DNA of 64,000 nucleotides from NCBI RefSeq assembly GCF_037094465.1, contig NZ_CP146609.1, positions 1 through 64,000 on the forward strand, in the 5' to 3' direction. Shown in pieces: positions 1 through 7,631 of this stretch (positions within the stretch are counted from its first letter, which is position 1; each line of letters begins with the position of its first letter). Source of the stretch: Pseudodesulfovibrio sp. 5S69. Lineage in GTDB: Bacteria > Desulfobacterota > Desulfovibrionia > Desulfovibrionales > Desulfovibrionaceae. Both the position numbers and the translations under genes were made by a program. The notes below the pieces were generated by a model that was given only the letters and a program-made list of their open reading frames with translations, was not told the origin of the DNA and searched no databases.

Positions 1-111
1 CTCGCTGGTGGACAGGTTGTCCACCACCAGAATGTCGTCGATGCCCATCTGGTTGAGCTTCCAGACCATGGCGCTGCCGATGAAACCCGCGCCGCCGGTG
101 ACTATATACAT
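1..111 (-). CDS. hldD: ADP-L-glycero-D-manno-heptose 6-epimerase (N-terminal part only)
   Basis: Only the first 37 codons lie in the window; the gene runs off the left edge. They show a Rossmann NAD(P)-binding start with the TGGAGFIG glycine motif, then the DILVVDNLS segment typical of HldD/RfaD, the enzyme that epimerises ADP-heptose for the LPS inner core in the cytoplasm. A GGAG ribosome site lies 5 nt before the ATG. UDP-glucose 4-epimerases share the same fold, so the family is sure and the exact substrate less so. It is divergent from the OmpA-type gene at 345. Confidence 0.7.
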   Translation of the reverse strand, partial: MYIVTGGAGFIGSAMVWKLNQMGIDDILVVDNLSTSE

Positions 112-251
112 GGCTTCTCCTTGCTGCCTCGATGACGCCCAGGGGCGTAAACGCTTCTACATACTGTGTTCAAGGTCGGGACGCAACCGCAAGAACCGGC
201 TCTTTCTCTGGACAGGACTCGGCATTCTGATACCATTCGGGATAAGCGCAC

Positions 252-280
252 TTGCGGGGTACCCCTGTTTTGCGTATATA
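252..280 (+). promoter_or_regulatory. Candidate sigma70 promoter for the VWA-OmpA gene
   Basis: TTGCGG (252-257) and TATATA (275-280) are separated by exactly 17 bp in the 233-bp divergent gap. They point to the gene at 345, leaving a leader of about 55 nt. Pattern match only. Confidence 0.35.
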
Positions 281-344
281 GTGGTCACAGGTCCCCCCTT
301 GCGGTGACCCACATTTTGCCAACAATCTCTAAAGGAGTGAGATC

Positions 345-1400
345 ATGACACAATCTAGAAAACTGTTGTTATTCATGCTGGCTGCGATGTTGACTTTCTC
401 CTTCGCGTTCGCGGCAACCGCCAACGCCAAGATGGTCAAGAAAGTCGACAACTTCATATTCTTTGTCGACCAATCCGGCTCCATGGCCATGCGCAATGCG
501 GACGGCGTCAAGAAGATTGAAAAGGCCAAGAGCGACATGTTGGCCCTGAACGCCGCCATCCCGGCGCTGGACTACAACTCCGCCGTGATCCTGTTCGCCC
601 CGTTCGAAGTGCAGTGCGCGCCCAAACCGTACTCCGACGCCACCGTGGCCGCCGCGGTCAACGCCATCGACTCCGACTACCAGATCTTCAACCGCCGCAC
701 CCCCATGGGCGCCGGGCTTGACGACATCAACCCGACCATCGGCAAGATGTCCGGCAAGACCGCGCTGATCATCTTCACCGACGGCGAATCCAACTACGGC
801 ACCGATCCCGTGGCCGTGGCCAAGAACCTGTACGCCAAGTACGGCTCCAACCTCTGCGTCCACGTGGTCAGCTACGCCGACACCCCCGAGGGCCAGGCAG
901 TGGTCGACGGCATCCGCTCCGCCTTCCCCTGCTCCGTGGCCGCCGACGGCGCGACCTTCGCCGACGCCACCGCCCTGAACGCGTACGCCAAGGACGTTTT
1001 CTATGCGGACGTCGCCGAGCCGGCCCCGGCTCCGGCCCCGGTCGTGGCCGCCCCGGCCCCGGCCAAGGAAGTGGTCTCCTTCAACCTGAACTTCGGCTTC
1101 GACAAGTACCAGATCACCGATGAGATGGTCCCCGTGCTCGAACAGGCCAAGATGATCCTGGACGAAGACCCGGCCGCCACCTACGAGATCTCGGGCCACA
1201 CCGACTCCACCGGTACCGAGGCCTACAACCAGGGGCTGTCCGAGCGCCGCGCCAACTCCGTCATGAAGTGGCTGACCGACAACGGGATCAGCACCGACCG
1301 CCTGGAAGCCAAGGGCTACGGCGAGCTCAATCCCAAGTACGACAACGCCACCAAGGAAGGCCGGAAGCTCAACCGCAGGGTTGATATCCAGACCAAGTAA
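345..1400 (+). CDS. Secreted VWA-domain protein with C-terminal OmpA peptidoglycan-binding domain
   Basis: 351 aa. An N-terminal signal peptide (about residues 1-28, ending ATANA) is followed by a von Willebrand A domain carrying the metal-site DxSxS motif (DQSGS, residues 42-46) and a TDGES segment. A Pro/Ala linker (PAPAPAP type, about 225-240) joins this to an OmpA-like domain with FGFDKYQI and the GHTDSTGTEAYNQGLSERRA helix that binds peptidoglycan. The likely role is an envelope protein anchored to the cell wall that displays a protein-binding VWA module. The start is set by AAAGGAGTG 6 nt before ATG. A downstream hairpin separates it from the next exported protein. Confidence 0.85.
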   Translation: MTQSRKLLLFMLAAMLTFSFAFAATANAKMVKKVDNFIFFVDQSGSMAMRNADGVKKIEKAKSDMLALNAAIPALDYNSAVILFAPFEVQCAPKPYSDATVAAAVNAIDSDYQIFNRRTPMGAGLDDINPTIGKMSGKTALIIFTDGESNYGTDPVAVAKNLYAKYGSNLCVHVVSYADTPEGQAVVDGIRSAFPCSVAADGATFADATALNAYAKDVFYADVAEPAPAPAPVVAAPAPAKEVVSFNLNFGFDKYQITDEMVPVLEQAKMILDEDPAATYEISGHTDSTGTEAYNQGLSERRANSVMKWLTDNGISTDRLEAKGYGELNPKYDNATKEGRKLNRRVDIQTK

Positions 1401-1415
1401 GCGTATACGAAAAAC

Positions 1416-1442
1416 GGTTGGGCGGCGTTGCGCCGCCCAACC
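1416..1442 (+). other. Perfect 12-bp intercistronic hairpin
   Basis: Two 12-nt arms (1416-1427 and 1431-1442) are perfectly complementary around a TTG loop, 15 nt after the stop of the OmpA gene. No U-run follows, so this is more likely an mRNA 3'-end stabiliser or partial terminator than a full intrinsic terminator. An open frame that would start at TTG 1418 inside the hairpin is not used as the next gene's start. Confidence 0.5.
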
Positions 1443-1471
1443 CCCTGCTCTGGTTGGAAGGATTCAACGCC

Positions 1472-1975
1472 ATGCACAAATTTTTCGTTTATGCCTTTTT
1501 GGCCGTGTTTCTGACCGGGGCTTTTTTTGCGGCCGCCGAACGGACCGCATCGGCCCAGGACCTCGCCGCCATCTCGCCGGGCGACGCCACCACCAAGATC
1601 AACACCAAGAACATGCCCCTCTACCTCGACGAGGGGCTGGTCACCAAGAACGCGGACTTCGGCAAGTTCGCCAGGGTCAGGGCCAGGTCCCTGGACCGCA
1701 ACCACCGCATGGCCCGCAACCGCATGCAGATCACCCGGCAGCCCGACGGCTCCTACCGGGCCCGCTACCACGCCATAGACATGGACTCCATCGTCACCAA
1801 GGTCCGCCGCTCCTCGTCCAAGACCGTGCCCTTCGTGGGCGTCATGCGCTTCTGCGAGCTGGTCATGGAGGCCACGGCCGAATCGCCCGCCGCCTGCAAG
1901 AAGGCCGAGTTCAAGCCGGTGACCGTCATCCCCAACCGCCAGATCTTCAGCTTCCGGAAAGGCGCCTGGCAGTAG
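1472..1975 (+). CDS. Exported protein of unknown function
   Basis: 167 aa from the ATG at 1472, preferred because GGAAGGA (1456-1462) precedes it and a clean signal peptide (residues 1-30, ending ASAQD) then lies at the N-terminus. The mature part is basic, has two cysteines (RFCELV and AACKK) that could form a disulfide, and no motif I recognise. It follows the VWA-OmpA gene on the same strand after a hairpin, so the two may share an envelope role. Confidence 0.6.
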   Translation: MHKFFVYAFLAVFLTGAFFAAAERTASAQDLAAISPGDATTKINTKNMPLYLDEGLVTKNADFGKFARVRARSLDRNHRMARNRMQITRQPDGSYRARYHAIDMDSIVTKVRRSSSKTVPFVGVMRFCELVMEATAESPAACKKAEFKPVTVIPNRQIFSFRKGAWQ

Positions 1976-2156
1976 CCGGCCCTCTCTCCCGTCCCCTTCG
2001 CGGTCCACGCCGCTCTCTCGTCGCGCCAGCTTTCCCCGAATCCTTCCCGTCTTTTCGCACGCCTCCGGTTGCCCTCGCGCCCCTTCCCGGATACAGACGA
2101 AGTGATACCCGCCGTCCCGACGCATCCGGACGGCCAACCGCCGCAAAGGGGGCGAC

Positions 2157-3347
2157 ATGATCAACTACTGGCCGCTCAAGTTTGAGACCGCGGACCTGCG
2201 CCGCCGCACCGTGGACGGGCTGCGCGCCCTGCGCGGGCTCATCCGGGACCGGATGCCCGCCGCCACCCTGCACGACACCCTGCTGCTCGGCACCTGGAAC
2301 ATCCGCAACTTCGACGACAACCGCTTCGGCCACGGCCCGCGCATCAAGGAGTCCCTGTACTTCATCGCCGAGGCCGTCTCGGCCTTCGACGTCCTGGCCG
2401 TGCAGGAAATCTGCCGCGACCTCGGCCCCCTCAGACAGCTCATGCGTCTGCTCGGACCGAACTACGGCTACATTGTCACCGACGTGGCCGAACAGGACGG
2501 CGGCAACCGGGAACGGCTCGGGTTCATCTACAACAAGGCCAAGGTCCGCTTCAAAGGCGTGGCCGGTGAGATGGTCCTGCCGGTCAGGGACCTGATCAGC
2601 CACGGCGACAAGCGGCTGCAACTCTCCCGCTCGCCCTTCGGCTGCGAGTTCCAGGCGGGCTGGTTCCGCTTCCTGTTCACCACGGTGCACATCTATTTCG
2701 GCAAGGAGAGCCAGGGCACCCCGGAATACGCCCGGCGCGTGGCCGAGATCGACACGGTCGCCGCCAACATCGCCGCCCGCGCCGAGAAGGAGCCGTGCAG
2801 CTACATCCTGGTGGGCGACTTCAACATCGACGAGATGGGCGACCCCTCGGGCAACGCGCTCGTGCGCAACGGCTTTGAGGCGGCCCAGAACAACGTGGGC
2901 TCCAACATGGACAAGACCCGGTTCTACGACCAGATATCCTGGCTGCCGCGCAAGGGCACGGTCCGCCAGACCCGCTCCGCCCGCAACCAGGGCGTCCTGG
3001 ACGTGCTCTCGGCGGTCATGGGCGAGGACCGGTTCCCGGACTACCGGGAGGCCGTGGAAACCACGGTCCGGGGCCAGCTCGACAAGGTCCGGGCCGAACG
3101 TGCCGAACGCAGAGCCCGGTCCAAGGACGTCGCGGCCCAGGACAAACGCATCGCCAAGCTCGACGCCCTGCTGGCCGACCCCGCCGAGCTCAAGGAGTAC
3201 TATCTCAAGACCTGGCGGACCTTCCAGATCAGCGATCACCTGCCGCTGTGGGTGGAGTTGTCCATCGACTTCAGCGCCGAATACCTGACCCGGCTGCGGA
3301 ACATGGCGGGCACCAGCGCCAAGGACAACGTGGAGATTCCCATGTAG
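2157..3347 (+). CDS. Endonuclease/exonuclease/phosphatase (EEP) family protein
   Basis: 396 aa with the EEP signature in order: TWNIRNFD (N49), AVQEICRD (metal-binding E84), a VGDFNIDE core near residue 221 and SDHLPLWVEL near residue 359. These are the metal-dependent phosphoesterase residues of the DNase I/exonuclease III superfamily. The substrate cannot be told. No signal peptide is evident. A charged helical insertion (about 305-345, rich in Arg/Ala/Glu) precedes the last motif. AAAGGGGG lies just before the ATG. Confidence 0.8.
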   Translation: MINYWPLKFETADLRRRTVDGLRALRGLIRDRMPAATLHDTLLLGTWNIRNFDDNRFGHGPRIKESLYFIAEAVSAFDVLAVQEICRDLGPLRQLMRLLGPNYGYIVTDVAEQDGGNRERLGFIYNKAKVRFKGVAGEMVLPVRDLISHGDKRLQLSRSPFGCEFQAGWFRFLFTTVHIYFGKESQGTPEYARRVAEIDTVAANIAARAEKEPCSYILVGDFNIDEMGDPSGNALVRNGFEAAQNNVGSNMDKTRFYDQISWLPRKGTVRQTRSARNQGVLDVLSAVMGEDRFPDYREAVETTVRGQLDKVRAERAERRARSKDVAAQDKRIAKLDALLADPAELKEYYLKTWRTFQISDHLPLWVELSIDFSAEYLTRLRNMAGTSAKDNVEIPM

Positions 3348-3422
3348 CGGCTGGACAAACCGGCCCCGGGCCCGCATGATGCGGCCTCCCCGAAACCAGT
3401 GATCCACCCGGAGAAACCAGAC

Positions 3423-3626
3423 ATGGACGGAACAAACCGCAAGGACGTCAAGCCCGGCCAGCGCGTCAACATCGTGCTCAAGAAGGACCAGCGCACCGGC
3501 AGGCTGACCGAGGGCACGGTCGCCACGCTGCTGACCAAGTCGCCCACCCACCCGCACGGCATCAAGGTCCGCCTGACCGACGGCCAGGTCGGGCGGGTCA
3601 AGGAAATCCTCGGGCAGGAGGCCTGA
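3423..3626 (+). CDS. ywbE: YwbE family small protein (DUF2196)
   Basis: 67 aa. It begins MDGTNRKDVKPGQ and contains DQRTGRLTEG and HPHGIKVRLTDGQVGRV, the conserved text of the YwbE family, a small beta-rich protein of unknown role found in many bacteria. ATG 3423 is chosen over an upstream GTG (3399) because GGAG (3410-3413) is correctly placed and family members start at the equivalent Met. It is 2 nt from yaiI, so the two are almost certainly co-transcribed. Confidence 0.75.
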   Translation: MDGTNRKDVKPGQRVNIVLKKDQRTGRLTEGTVATLLTKSPTHPHGIKVRLTDGQVGRVKEILGQEA

Positions 3627-3628
3627 CC

Positions 3629-4084
3629 ATGGCCCTGCGCATCTGGGTGGACGCCGACGCCTGCCCCAACGCCGTCAAGGAAATCCTGTTCAAGGCCGCC
3701 CAGCGCCGCCAAATCCCGCTGACCCTGGTGGCCAACACGCCGCTCCGCGTGCCGCCGTCCCCGCTCATCGACACCATCCTCGTGGGCGCGGGCTTCAACG
3801 TGGCCGACGACGAGATCGCCCGCCGGGTCAACCCCGGTGACCTGGTCGTCACCGCCGATATCCCCCTGGCAGACGCCATCGTCACCCAGGGCGCCACCGG
3901 CCTCAACCCGCGCGGCGAACTCTACACCGAGGACAACGTCAAGGGCCTGCTGCGCATGCGCAACCTCATGGAGGAACTGCGCTCCGCCGACCTCGCCCCC
4001 GGCGGCCCCCCCCCGCTCGGCCCCAAAGACAAACAACAATTCACCAACCAGCTCGACCGCTTCCTGACCAAGGCCGGAAAATAG
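3629..4084 (+). CDS. yaiI: YaiI/YqxD family protein (UPF0178, DUF188)
   Basis: 151 aa matching the UPF0178 family in length and in the motifs VDADACPNAVK (residues 7-17), GDLVVTADIPLAD and the ending FTNQLDRFL. The conserved aspartates suggest a PIN-like metal-binding fold, but activity is not established for the family. It sits 2 nt after ywbE. Confidence 0.85.
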   Translation: MALRIWVDADACPNAVKEILFKAAQRRQIPLTLVANTPLRVPPSPLIDTILVGAGFNVADDEIARRVNPGDLVVTADIPLADAIVTQGATGLNPRGELYTEDNVKGLLRMRNLMEELRSADLAPGGPPPLGPKDKQQFTNQLDRFLTKAGK

Positions 4085-4098
4085 GATGCCTCCGGCGG

Positions 4099-4150
4099 CC
4101 GGGGAAGGGAGGAAAACCCTTTGAAAAGGGTTCCTTCCTTCCTTCCCCGG
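4099..4150. repeat. Inverted repeat after yaiI
   Basis: CCGGGGAAGG at 4099 pairs with CCTTCCCCGG ending at 4150. The inner arms contain AACCCTTT and AAAGGGTT. It lies just after the yaiI stop and may end that transcript, although no clear U-run follows. The remainder of the 428-bp gap to roo holds the S1 and E1 elements and the palindromic terminator listed separately. Confidence 0.5.
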
Positions 4151-4261
4151 ACCCTATCCCTTCCTTTTCCGAGACCTTTTATGCCGCTTCGCGGGTGGAA
4201 GCACATCGTAAAGTCCCCCCGGCTCATCCGGGCGTCGAAGTCCCGCCTTTCTCTTAAAATG

Positions 4262-4298
4262 GAGCGACTCGGGTGCGCAGCACCCGACAGCGGCTCTC
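4262..4298 (+). repeat. Short structured repeat S1
   Basis: A two-level hairpin: outer GAGC/GCTC, inner TCGGGTGC/GCACCCGA around a GCA loop, followed by the shared tail CGACAGCGGCTCTC. Near copies with different inner stems lie at 58534 (S2) and 33900 (S3). In all three the inner arms change together and stay complementary. Confidence 0.6.
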
Positions 4299-4322
4299 TT
4301 ACCGCGCTCGCACAAGGCTTTC

Positions 4323-4427
4323 GAGAGTGGGTCAGCTGTGCATTTTCTTCCGGCCGCGACAACCGCAGCGTAGCCGTCTACGTGAGGATTGGCGCGGCCG
4401 GAAAAAATGTGCAGATGGCCCGCTCTC
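4323..4427 (+). repeat. Large structured repeat E1 (conserved core, covarying stem)
   Basis: One long imperfect hairpin: GAGAGTGGGTCAGCTGTGCA on the left pairs with TGTGCAGATGGCCCGCTCTC on the right, then TTCCGGCCGCG pairs with CGCGGCCGGAA. The top is the core CCGCAGCGTA...TACGTGAGG (4363-4387). The same flanks and core occur at 58598-58703 (E2) with entirely different but still complementary middle arms. It lies 25 nt after S1, in the gap between convergent yaiI and roo. Confidence 0.65.
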
Positions 4428-4443
4428 GGAAGCCGCCCCCCAC

Positions 4444-4505
4444 CCACGCTACACAACAAAAAAGGGCCCGGTAAGAACCGGGCCCTTTTTTGTTGTGTAG
4501 CGTGG
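4444..4505. terminator. Bidirectional terminator with 28-bp perfect stem
   Basis: Arms 4444-4471 and 4478-4505 are perfect reverse complements around a TAAGAA loop. The stem has a GGGCCCGG top and an A6/T6 block, so on either strand a GC stem is followed by six U. It lies 8 nt beyond the roo stop and would serve both roo and anything arriving from yaiI. Confidence 0.85.
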
Positions 4506-4512
4506 CAGCCAA

Positions 4513-5709
4513 TCAAAGCTTCGCTTTGATTGCTGCGGCGATAGCCTTGCCCTGTTCATAGCATTTGTCGAAGACTTCGTGATCCGGGATGTACTGGTTC
4601 TTGATCCCTTCCACGACTTCCATGTTCATGTCCTCGAGCCACTGGGTCAGGATCTTGACGCATTCTCCGGACCAGCCGAAGGACCCGACGGCCGAGCCGA
4701 TCTTGTTCTGGGGCCGCAGACCCTTCATGTAGGTCAGCATGTCCGCCATCAGCGGCAGGATGCCGTTGTTGTGGGTCGGCGAGCCGACGATGACCGCAGC
4801 GGCGTCGAAGACCTCGGCCATGACGTCGGAGTGGTGGTTGTTCTTCATGCACATGAAGCGCACGGACACGCCCTCGTCGGCCAGGCCGCAGGCCATGGCC
4901 TCGGCCATCTTCTCGGTGGAGTGCCACATGGTGTCGTAGACGATGACCGCTTTGTTCTTGGGCTTCTGCTCGGCGTAGGCCTGGTACTTCTCCATGGCCC
5001 AGGCGCAGTCGTCGCCGCGGAACAGCAGGCCGTGGTCCGGGCAGATGGTCTCGATCTCCAGGCCCATCTCCTTGATGGTGGCCAGGGTCTTGAGGACCAC
5101 CGGGGAATACGGCAGCACGATGTTGGCGTAGTAGTTGGCCATGAGCTCTTCCAGGCGGTAGCGGTCCACCTGGTCGGCCCAACGCTCGGACGTGGCCCAG
5201 TTCTGGCCAAACGCGTCGTTGGTGAAGACGAGCTTCTCCTCCGGGCAGTAAGTCAGCATGGAGTCGGGCCAATGGAGCATACGGGTCTCAAGGAAGGAGA
5301 GGGTCCGCTTGCCGATGGAAAGCTCGGTGCCGGTGGGCGTGACCTCGACCGGCCAGTCCGTGTACTTGAAGTGGGCCTTCATGGCCTTCTGGCCCATGGG
5401 GGAGGTGTAGATCTTCTCGGGCTGATATTTCTCGACAACCTTGGCCAGGCAGCCGGAGTGATCGGGCTCGAGGTGGTTGGCCACCACATAGTCGATCTTG
5501 CGGTCGCCGAGCACCTGGGCGAGGTTGCACTGCAACGTACCCCAGAACTCCTCGGCCACGGTGTCGATCAGGGTCACCTTCTCGTCCACGATCAGAAAAT
5601 TGTTGTAGGTAGTGCCCTTGTGGGCCTTGGAATAGCCGTGGAAGTCGCGGCGGTTCCAGTCGACGGCGCCGAGCCAGAAAATGCCTTCCTTGATTTCAAC
5701 AGGTCTCAT
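4513..5709 (-). CDS. roo: Rubredoxin:oxygen oxidoreductase (flavodiiron protein)
   Basis: 398 aa. The N-terminal beta-lactamase-like diiron domain has HLEPDH (H79, E81, D83, H84 counted from this start), LHWPDSM, TNDAFGQ and CPDHG. The C-terminal flavodoxin domain has YDTMWHSTEKMA, GSPTHNNG and GSFGWSGE, which bind FMN. It reduces O2 to water with electrons from rubredoxin in the cytoplasm. ATG 5709 is chosen over GTG 5721 because GGAG lies 6 nt upstream and the ligand numbering then equals that of the D. gigas enzyme. It is the last gene of the oxygen-defence cluster but lies behind a terminator-like hairpin. Confidence 0.95.
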   Translation of the reverse strand: MRPVEIKEGIFWLGAVDWNRRDFHGYSKAHKGTTYNNFLIVDEKVTLIDTVAEEFWGTLQCNLAQVLGDRKIDYVVANHLEPDHSGCLAKVVEKYQPEKIYTSPMGQKAMKAHFKYTDWPVEVTPTGTELSIGKRTLSFLETRMLHWPDSMLTYCPEEKLVFTNDAFGQNWATSERWADQVDRYRLEELMANYYANIVLPYSPVVLKTLATIKEMGLEIETICPDHGLLFRGDDCAWAMEKYQAYAEQKPKNKAVIVYDTMWHSTEKMAEAMACGLADEGVSVRFMCMKNNHHSDVMAEVFDAAAVIVGSPTHNNGILPLMADMLTYMKGLRPQNKIGSAVGSFGWSGECVKILTQWLEDMNMEVVEGIKNQYIPDHEVFDKCYEQGKAIAAAIKAKL

Positions 5710-5725
5710 GGTCTTCTCCACATTG

Positions 5726-5743
5726 AGCGGTTACTCAACCGCT
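5726..5743 (-). other. Hairpin just upstream of the roo ribosome site
   Basis: AGCGGTT and AACCGCT form a perfect 7-bp stem with a 4-nt loop, between the rub terminator and the roo start codon. It would sit at the 5' end of a processed or separately started roo mRNA. Confidence 0.4.
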
Positions 5744-5748
5744 ATGGT

Positions 5749-5785
5749 AAAAAAAAAGGAGCGCGGACCCTGGGGGGCGCGCTCC
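5749..5785 (-). terminator. Intrinsic terminator between rub and roo
   Basis: On the minus strand GGAGCGCG pairs with CGCGCTCC across a 12-nt loop and is followed by nine T (5757-5749). It lies between the rubredoxin stop and roo, so the cluster is not a simple single transcript. Confidence 0.7.
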
Positions 5786-5808
5786 CTGCCCGCGTTTCGG
5801 GCCGAAAA

Positions 5809-6258
5809 TTAATCCTCGGGTACGAAGCTGTCCTTGTCCGCACCGCAGACGGGACAGGTCCAGTCGTCGGGCAGGTCCTCGAACTTGGTCCCGGCCGGGA
5901 TGTCGGAATCGGGGTCGCCCTGGGCCGGGTCGTACACATAGCCACAAATCTCACAGACGTATTTTTGCATGGGGTCAGTCTCCTTTTGGTCGCCCATATT
6001 CGCAGCAGCGGCGGCCGCTGTCAACTTCTCGGGATCGGTTTCAACGGGCAATTCACAGTCCGATTGGGTGGAGCCGGGCCCGGCCAGGGGCCGGAAGCAT
6101 TTTTTGGTGCCGCCGCAGATGGGACAGCGCCAGTCGTCGGGCAGGTCCTCAAACCGGGTGCCCTTGGGGATCTTCCCCTTCCGGTCGCCCTTGTCCGGGT
6201 TGTATATATAACCGCAGTTGACGGTCTGGCACTGGTATATCTCTTCGGGCAGGGCCAT
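5809..6258 (-). CDS. rub: Tandem two-domain rubredoxin
   Basis: 149 aa with two rubredoxin domains. Domain 1 (about 5-57) has an atypical first iron-ligand pair CQTVNC (CX4C) and a normal CPIC. Domain 2 (about 97-149) has CEIC and CPVC and resembles a standard 52-53 aa Desulfovibrio rubredoxin. An Ala-rich linker (AAAAAAN) joins them. At residue 97 an internal ATG is preceded by AAGGAG with 9-nt spacing, so the second domain may also be made alone. Rubredoxins carry one electron from NADH or pyruvate-derived donors to Roo, rubrerythrin and desulfoferrodoxin, all encoded next to it. Confidence 0.9.
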   Translation of the reverse strand: MALPEEIYQCQTVNCGYIYNPDKGDRKGKIPKGTRFEDLPDDWRCPICGGTKKCFRPLAGPGSTQSDCELPVETDPEKLTAAAAAANMGDQKETDPMQKYVCEICGYVYDPAQGDPDSDIPAGTKFEDLPDDWTCPVCGADKDSFVPED

Positions 6259-6279
6259 GGCTCTCTCCTGGGATGGAAA

Positions 6280-6301
6280 GGGCGGGCCTTGCAGCCCGCC
6301 C
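6280..6301 (-). other. Intercistronic hairpin between dfx and rub
   Basis: GGGCGGGC and GCCCGCCC form an 8-bp stem followed on the minus strand by TTTCC. The U-run is too weak for a certain terminator. It may set relative dfx and rub mRNA levels. Confidence 0.45.
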
Positions 6302-6351
6302 CCTTGATTCGCACGCGGGCGCCCCGCGGGCCCCGCCTCGCCGGAACCGCC

Positions 6352-6741
6352 TTACGCGCTGGCGGTCCACAGGCCGTGGATGTTGCAGTACTCGCGGGCC
6401 TTGAGTTCGCCGGACATGCCGCAGATGCAGAATTCGGCCTCGGGCTTGTCGCCGGGCTTGAGCATCTTGGTCAGGACCTTGTCGCCCACCTGGAGCTCGA
6501 TCCATTCGATGTAGTGCTTCTCCTCCATGGGATGGGCCACGGAACCGACCTTGACGGTGACCTTGTCGCCGTCTTTCTCGATGACGGGAACGTGCTTTTC
6601 CTTGGCCGCGTCAACGGTGTTCTCGGCCATCAGCACCATGTCCTCGCCACAGCAGACCAGATCGCCGTCGCCTTCATGAATGGCCATGACGATATTCCCG
6701 CAGACATTACACTTGTAAACTTCGCCCAATTTGATTGCCAT
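6352..6741 (-). CDS. dfx: Desulfoferrodoxin (superoxide reductase)
   Basis: 129 aa. The N-terminal desulforedoxin domain has CNVC and a CC pair (VCCGED) for the FeCys4 centre. The catalytic domain has [23 protein letters not shown] and YCNIHG, supplying the four His and one Cys of the FeHis4Cys site that reduces superoxide to peroxide without making O2. It is cytoplasmic and takes its electron from rubredoxin. It lies between rbr and rub in the same direction, and its class I two-centre form is typical of Desulfovibrio. Confidence 0.95.
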   Translation of the reverse strand: MAIKLGEVYKCNVCGNIVMAIHEGDGDLVCCGEDMVLMAENTVDAAKEKHVPVIEKDGDKVTVKVGSVAHPMEEKHYIEWIELQVGDKVLTKMLKPGDKPEAEFCICGMSGELKAREYCNIHGLWTASA

Positions 6742-6780
6742 GTCGAATCCTCCTTTAAGGATGCGTTGAGTTGTGATTTC

Positions 6781-7353
6781 CTACCAGTTGGTGTCTTTGA
6801 TCTCGAAGTGGGCCTGGGGATGGTCGCAGGCCGGGCATTTCACGGGAGCGGTGGTGCCCCGGTGGATATAGCCGCAGTTCTGGCAGCGCCAGAAGACTTC
6901 CCCGTCCTTGACGAAGACGTGGTCGGTCTCGATGTTGTTGATCAGGGCCGTGTAGCGCTCCTCGTGGTAACGCTCGGCCACGGCGATGTTCTCCATGACC
7001 GCGGCGATCTCGTTGAAGCCCTCTTCCCGTGCGATCTTGGCGAAGCCGGGGTACATCTCGGTGTTTTCCTCATGTTCGCCGGCCGCTGCGGCCTTGAGGT
7101 TCTCGAGCGTGTTGCCGATGACCCCGGCGGGAAAGGAGCCGGACACCTCGGCGGTGCCGCCCTCCATAAACTTGAACAACCGTTTCGCGTGCTCCTTCTC
7201 GTGCCCGGCGGTCTCCTCGAAAATCTTGGAGATCTGCACGTAACCCTCTTTGCGGGCCACGCTGGCGTAGTAGGTATATCTGTTGCGAGCCTGAGACTCG
7301 CCGGTGAAGGCATACATCAGGTTCTTTTCTGTCTGGGTTCCTTTCAATGACAT
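6781..7353 (-). CDS. rbr: Rubrerythrin
   Basis: 190 aa. The four-helix diiron domain shows GESQARNRY, FEETAGHEKEHAKR, GEHEENTEMY and AERYHEERY. The C-terminal rubredoxin-like FeCys4 domain has CQNC and CPAC. It reduces hydrogen peroxide in the cytoplasm using rubredoxin electrons. It is the first gene of the rbr-dfx-rub(-roo) cluster. Its leader is about 150 nt from the predicted promoter, whose -10 is covered by a Fur-like box. GGAGG precedes the start. Confidence 0.95.
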   Translation of the reverse strand: MSLKGTQTEKNLMYAFTGESQARNRYTYYASVARKEGYVQISKIFEETAGHEKEHAKRLFKFMEGGTAEVSGSFPAGVIGNTLENLKAAAAGEHEENTEMYPGFAKIAREEGFNEIAAVMENIAVAERYHEERYTALINNIETDHVFVKDGEVFWRCQNCGYIHRGTTAPVKCPACDHPQAHFEIKDTNW

Positions 7354-7504
7354 TGTTCCTCCTTATCGGATCTGTCCTTGGTTTTCTGATTCACCACGCA
7401 CCTTACACAAAAATACGCTCCTTGTCGTAGTTTTATGTGAAAAGGTATGGGCTTTCTCTTCATAAAGTCATTTGTCCCGATAAAACTTCCGGTTACCTTC
7501 AATG

Positions 7505-7542
7505 TGAGAATCATTCCTACATTTAACCGTCCCTGCTGTCAA
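7505..7542 (-). promoter_or_regulatory. rbr operon promoter with Fur/PerR-type operator on the -10
   Basis: On the minus strand TTGACA (7542-7537) is followed after exactly 17 bp by TAGGAATGATTCTCA (7519-7505), a 7-1-7 dyad matching 10 of 14 positions of the TGATAAT-N-ATTATCA Fur-family consensus. The box overlies the expected -10. The promoter of the regulator gene (8047-8084) has the identical arrangement. Confidence 0.6.
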
Positions 7543-7572
7543 GCGGGTCCGGCAAGGATTTTGACCATAAAT

Positions 7573-7603
7573 AAAGCCGGTTGCCCAAAAGGCAACCGGC
7601 TTT
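7573..7603. terminator. Terminator after the Fur/PerR gene
   Basis: AAAGCCGGTTGCC and its complement form a 13-bp stem with a 5-nt loop; the minus strand continues ATTTATGG. It lies 29 nt after the regulator stop and upstream of the rbr promoter, insulating the two units. Confidence 0.65.
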
Positions 7604-7631
7604 GCGCCGTGCGAACGGAGAGTGCCGAAAT

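Noticed and set aside
1418..1471. TTG start extending the exported protein
   Set aside because: It would start inside a perfect hairpin and bury the signal peptide; ATG 1472 has a ribosome site.
4579..7350. 923-codon plus-strand open frame opposite roo-rub-dfx-rbr
   Set aside because: It is an antisense shadow of four well-known genes. It is low-complexity (Gly, His, Val, Leu) and matches nothing.
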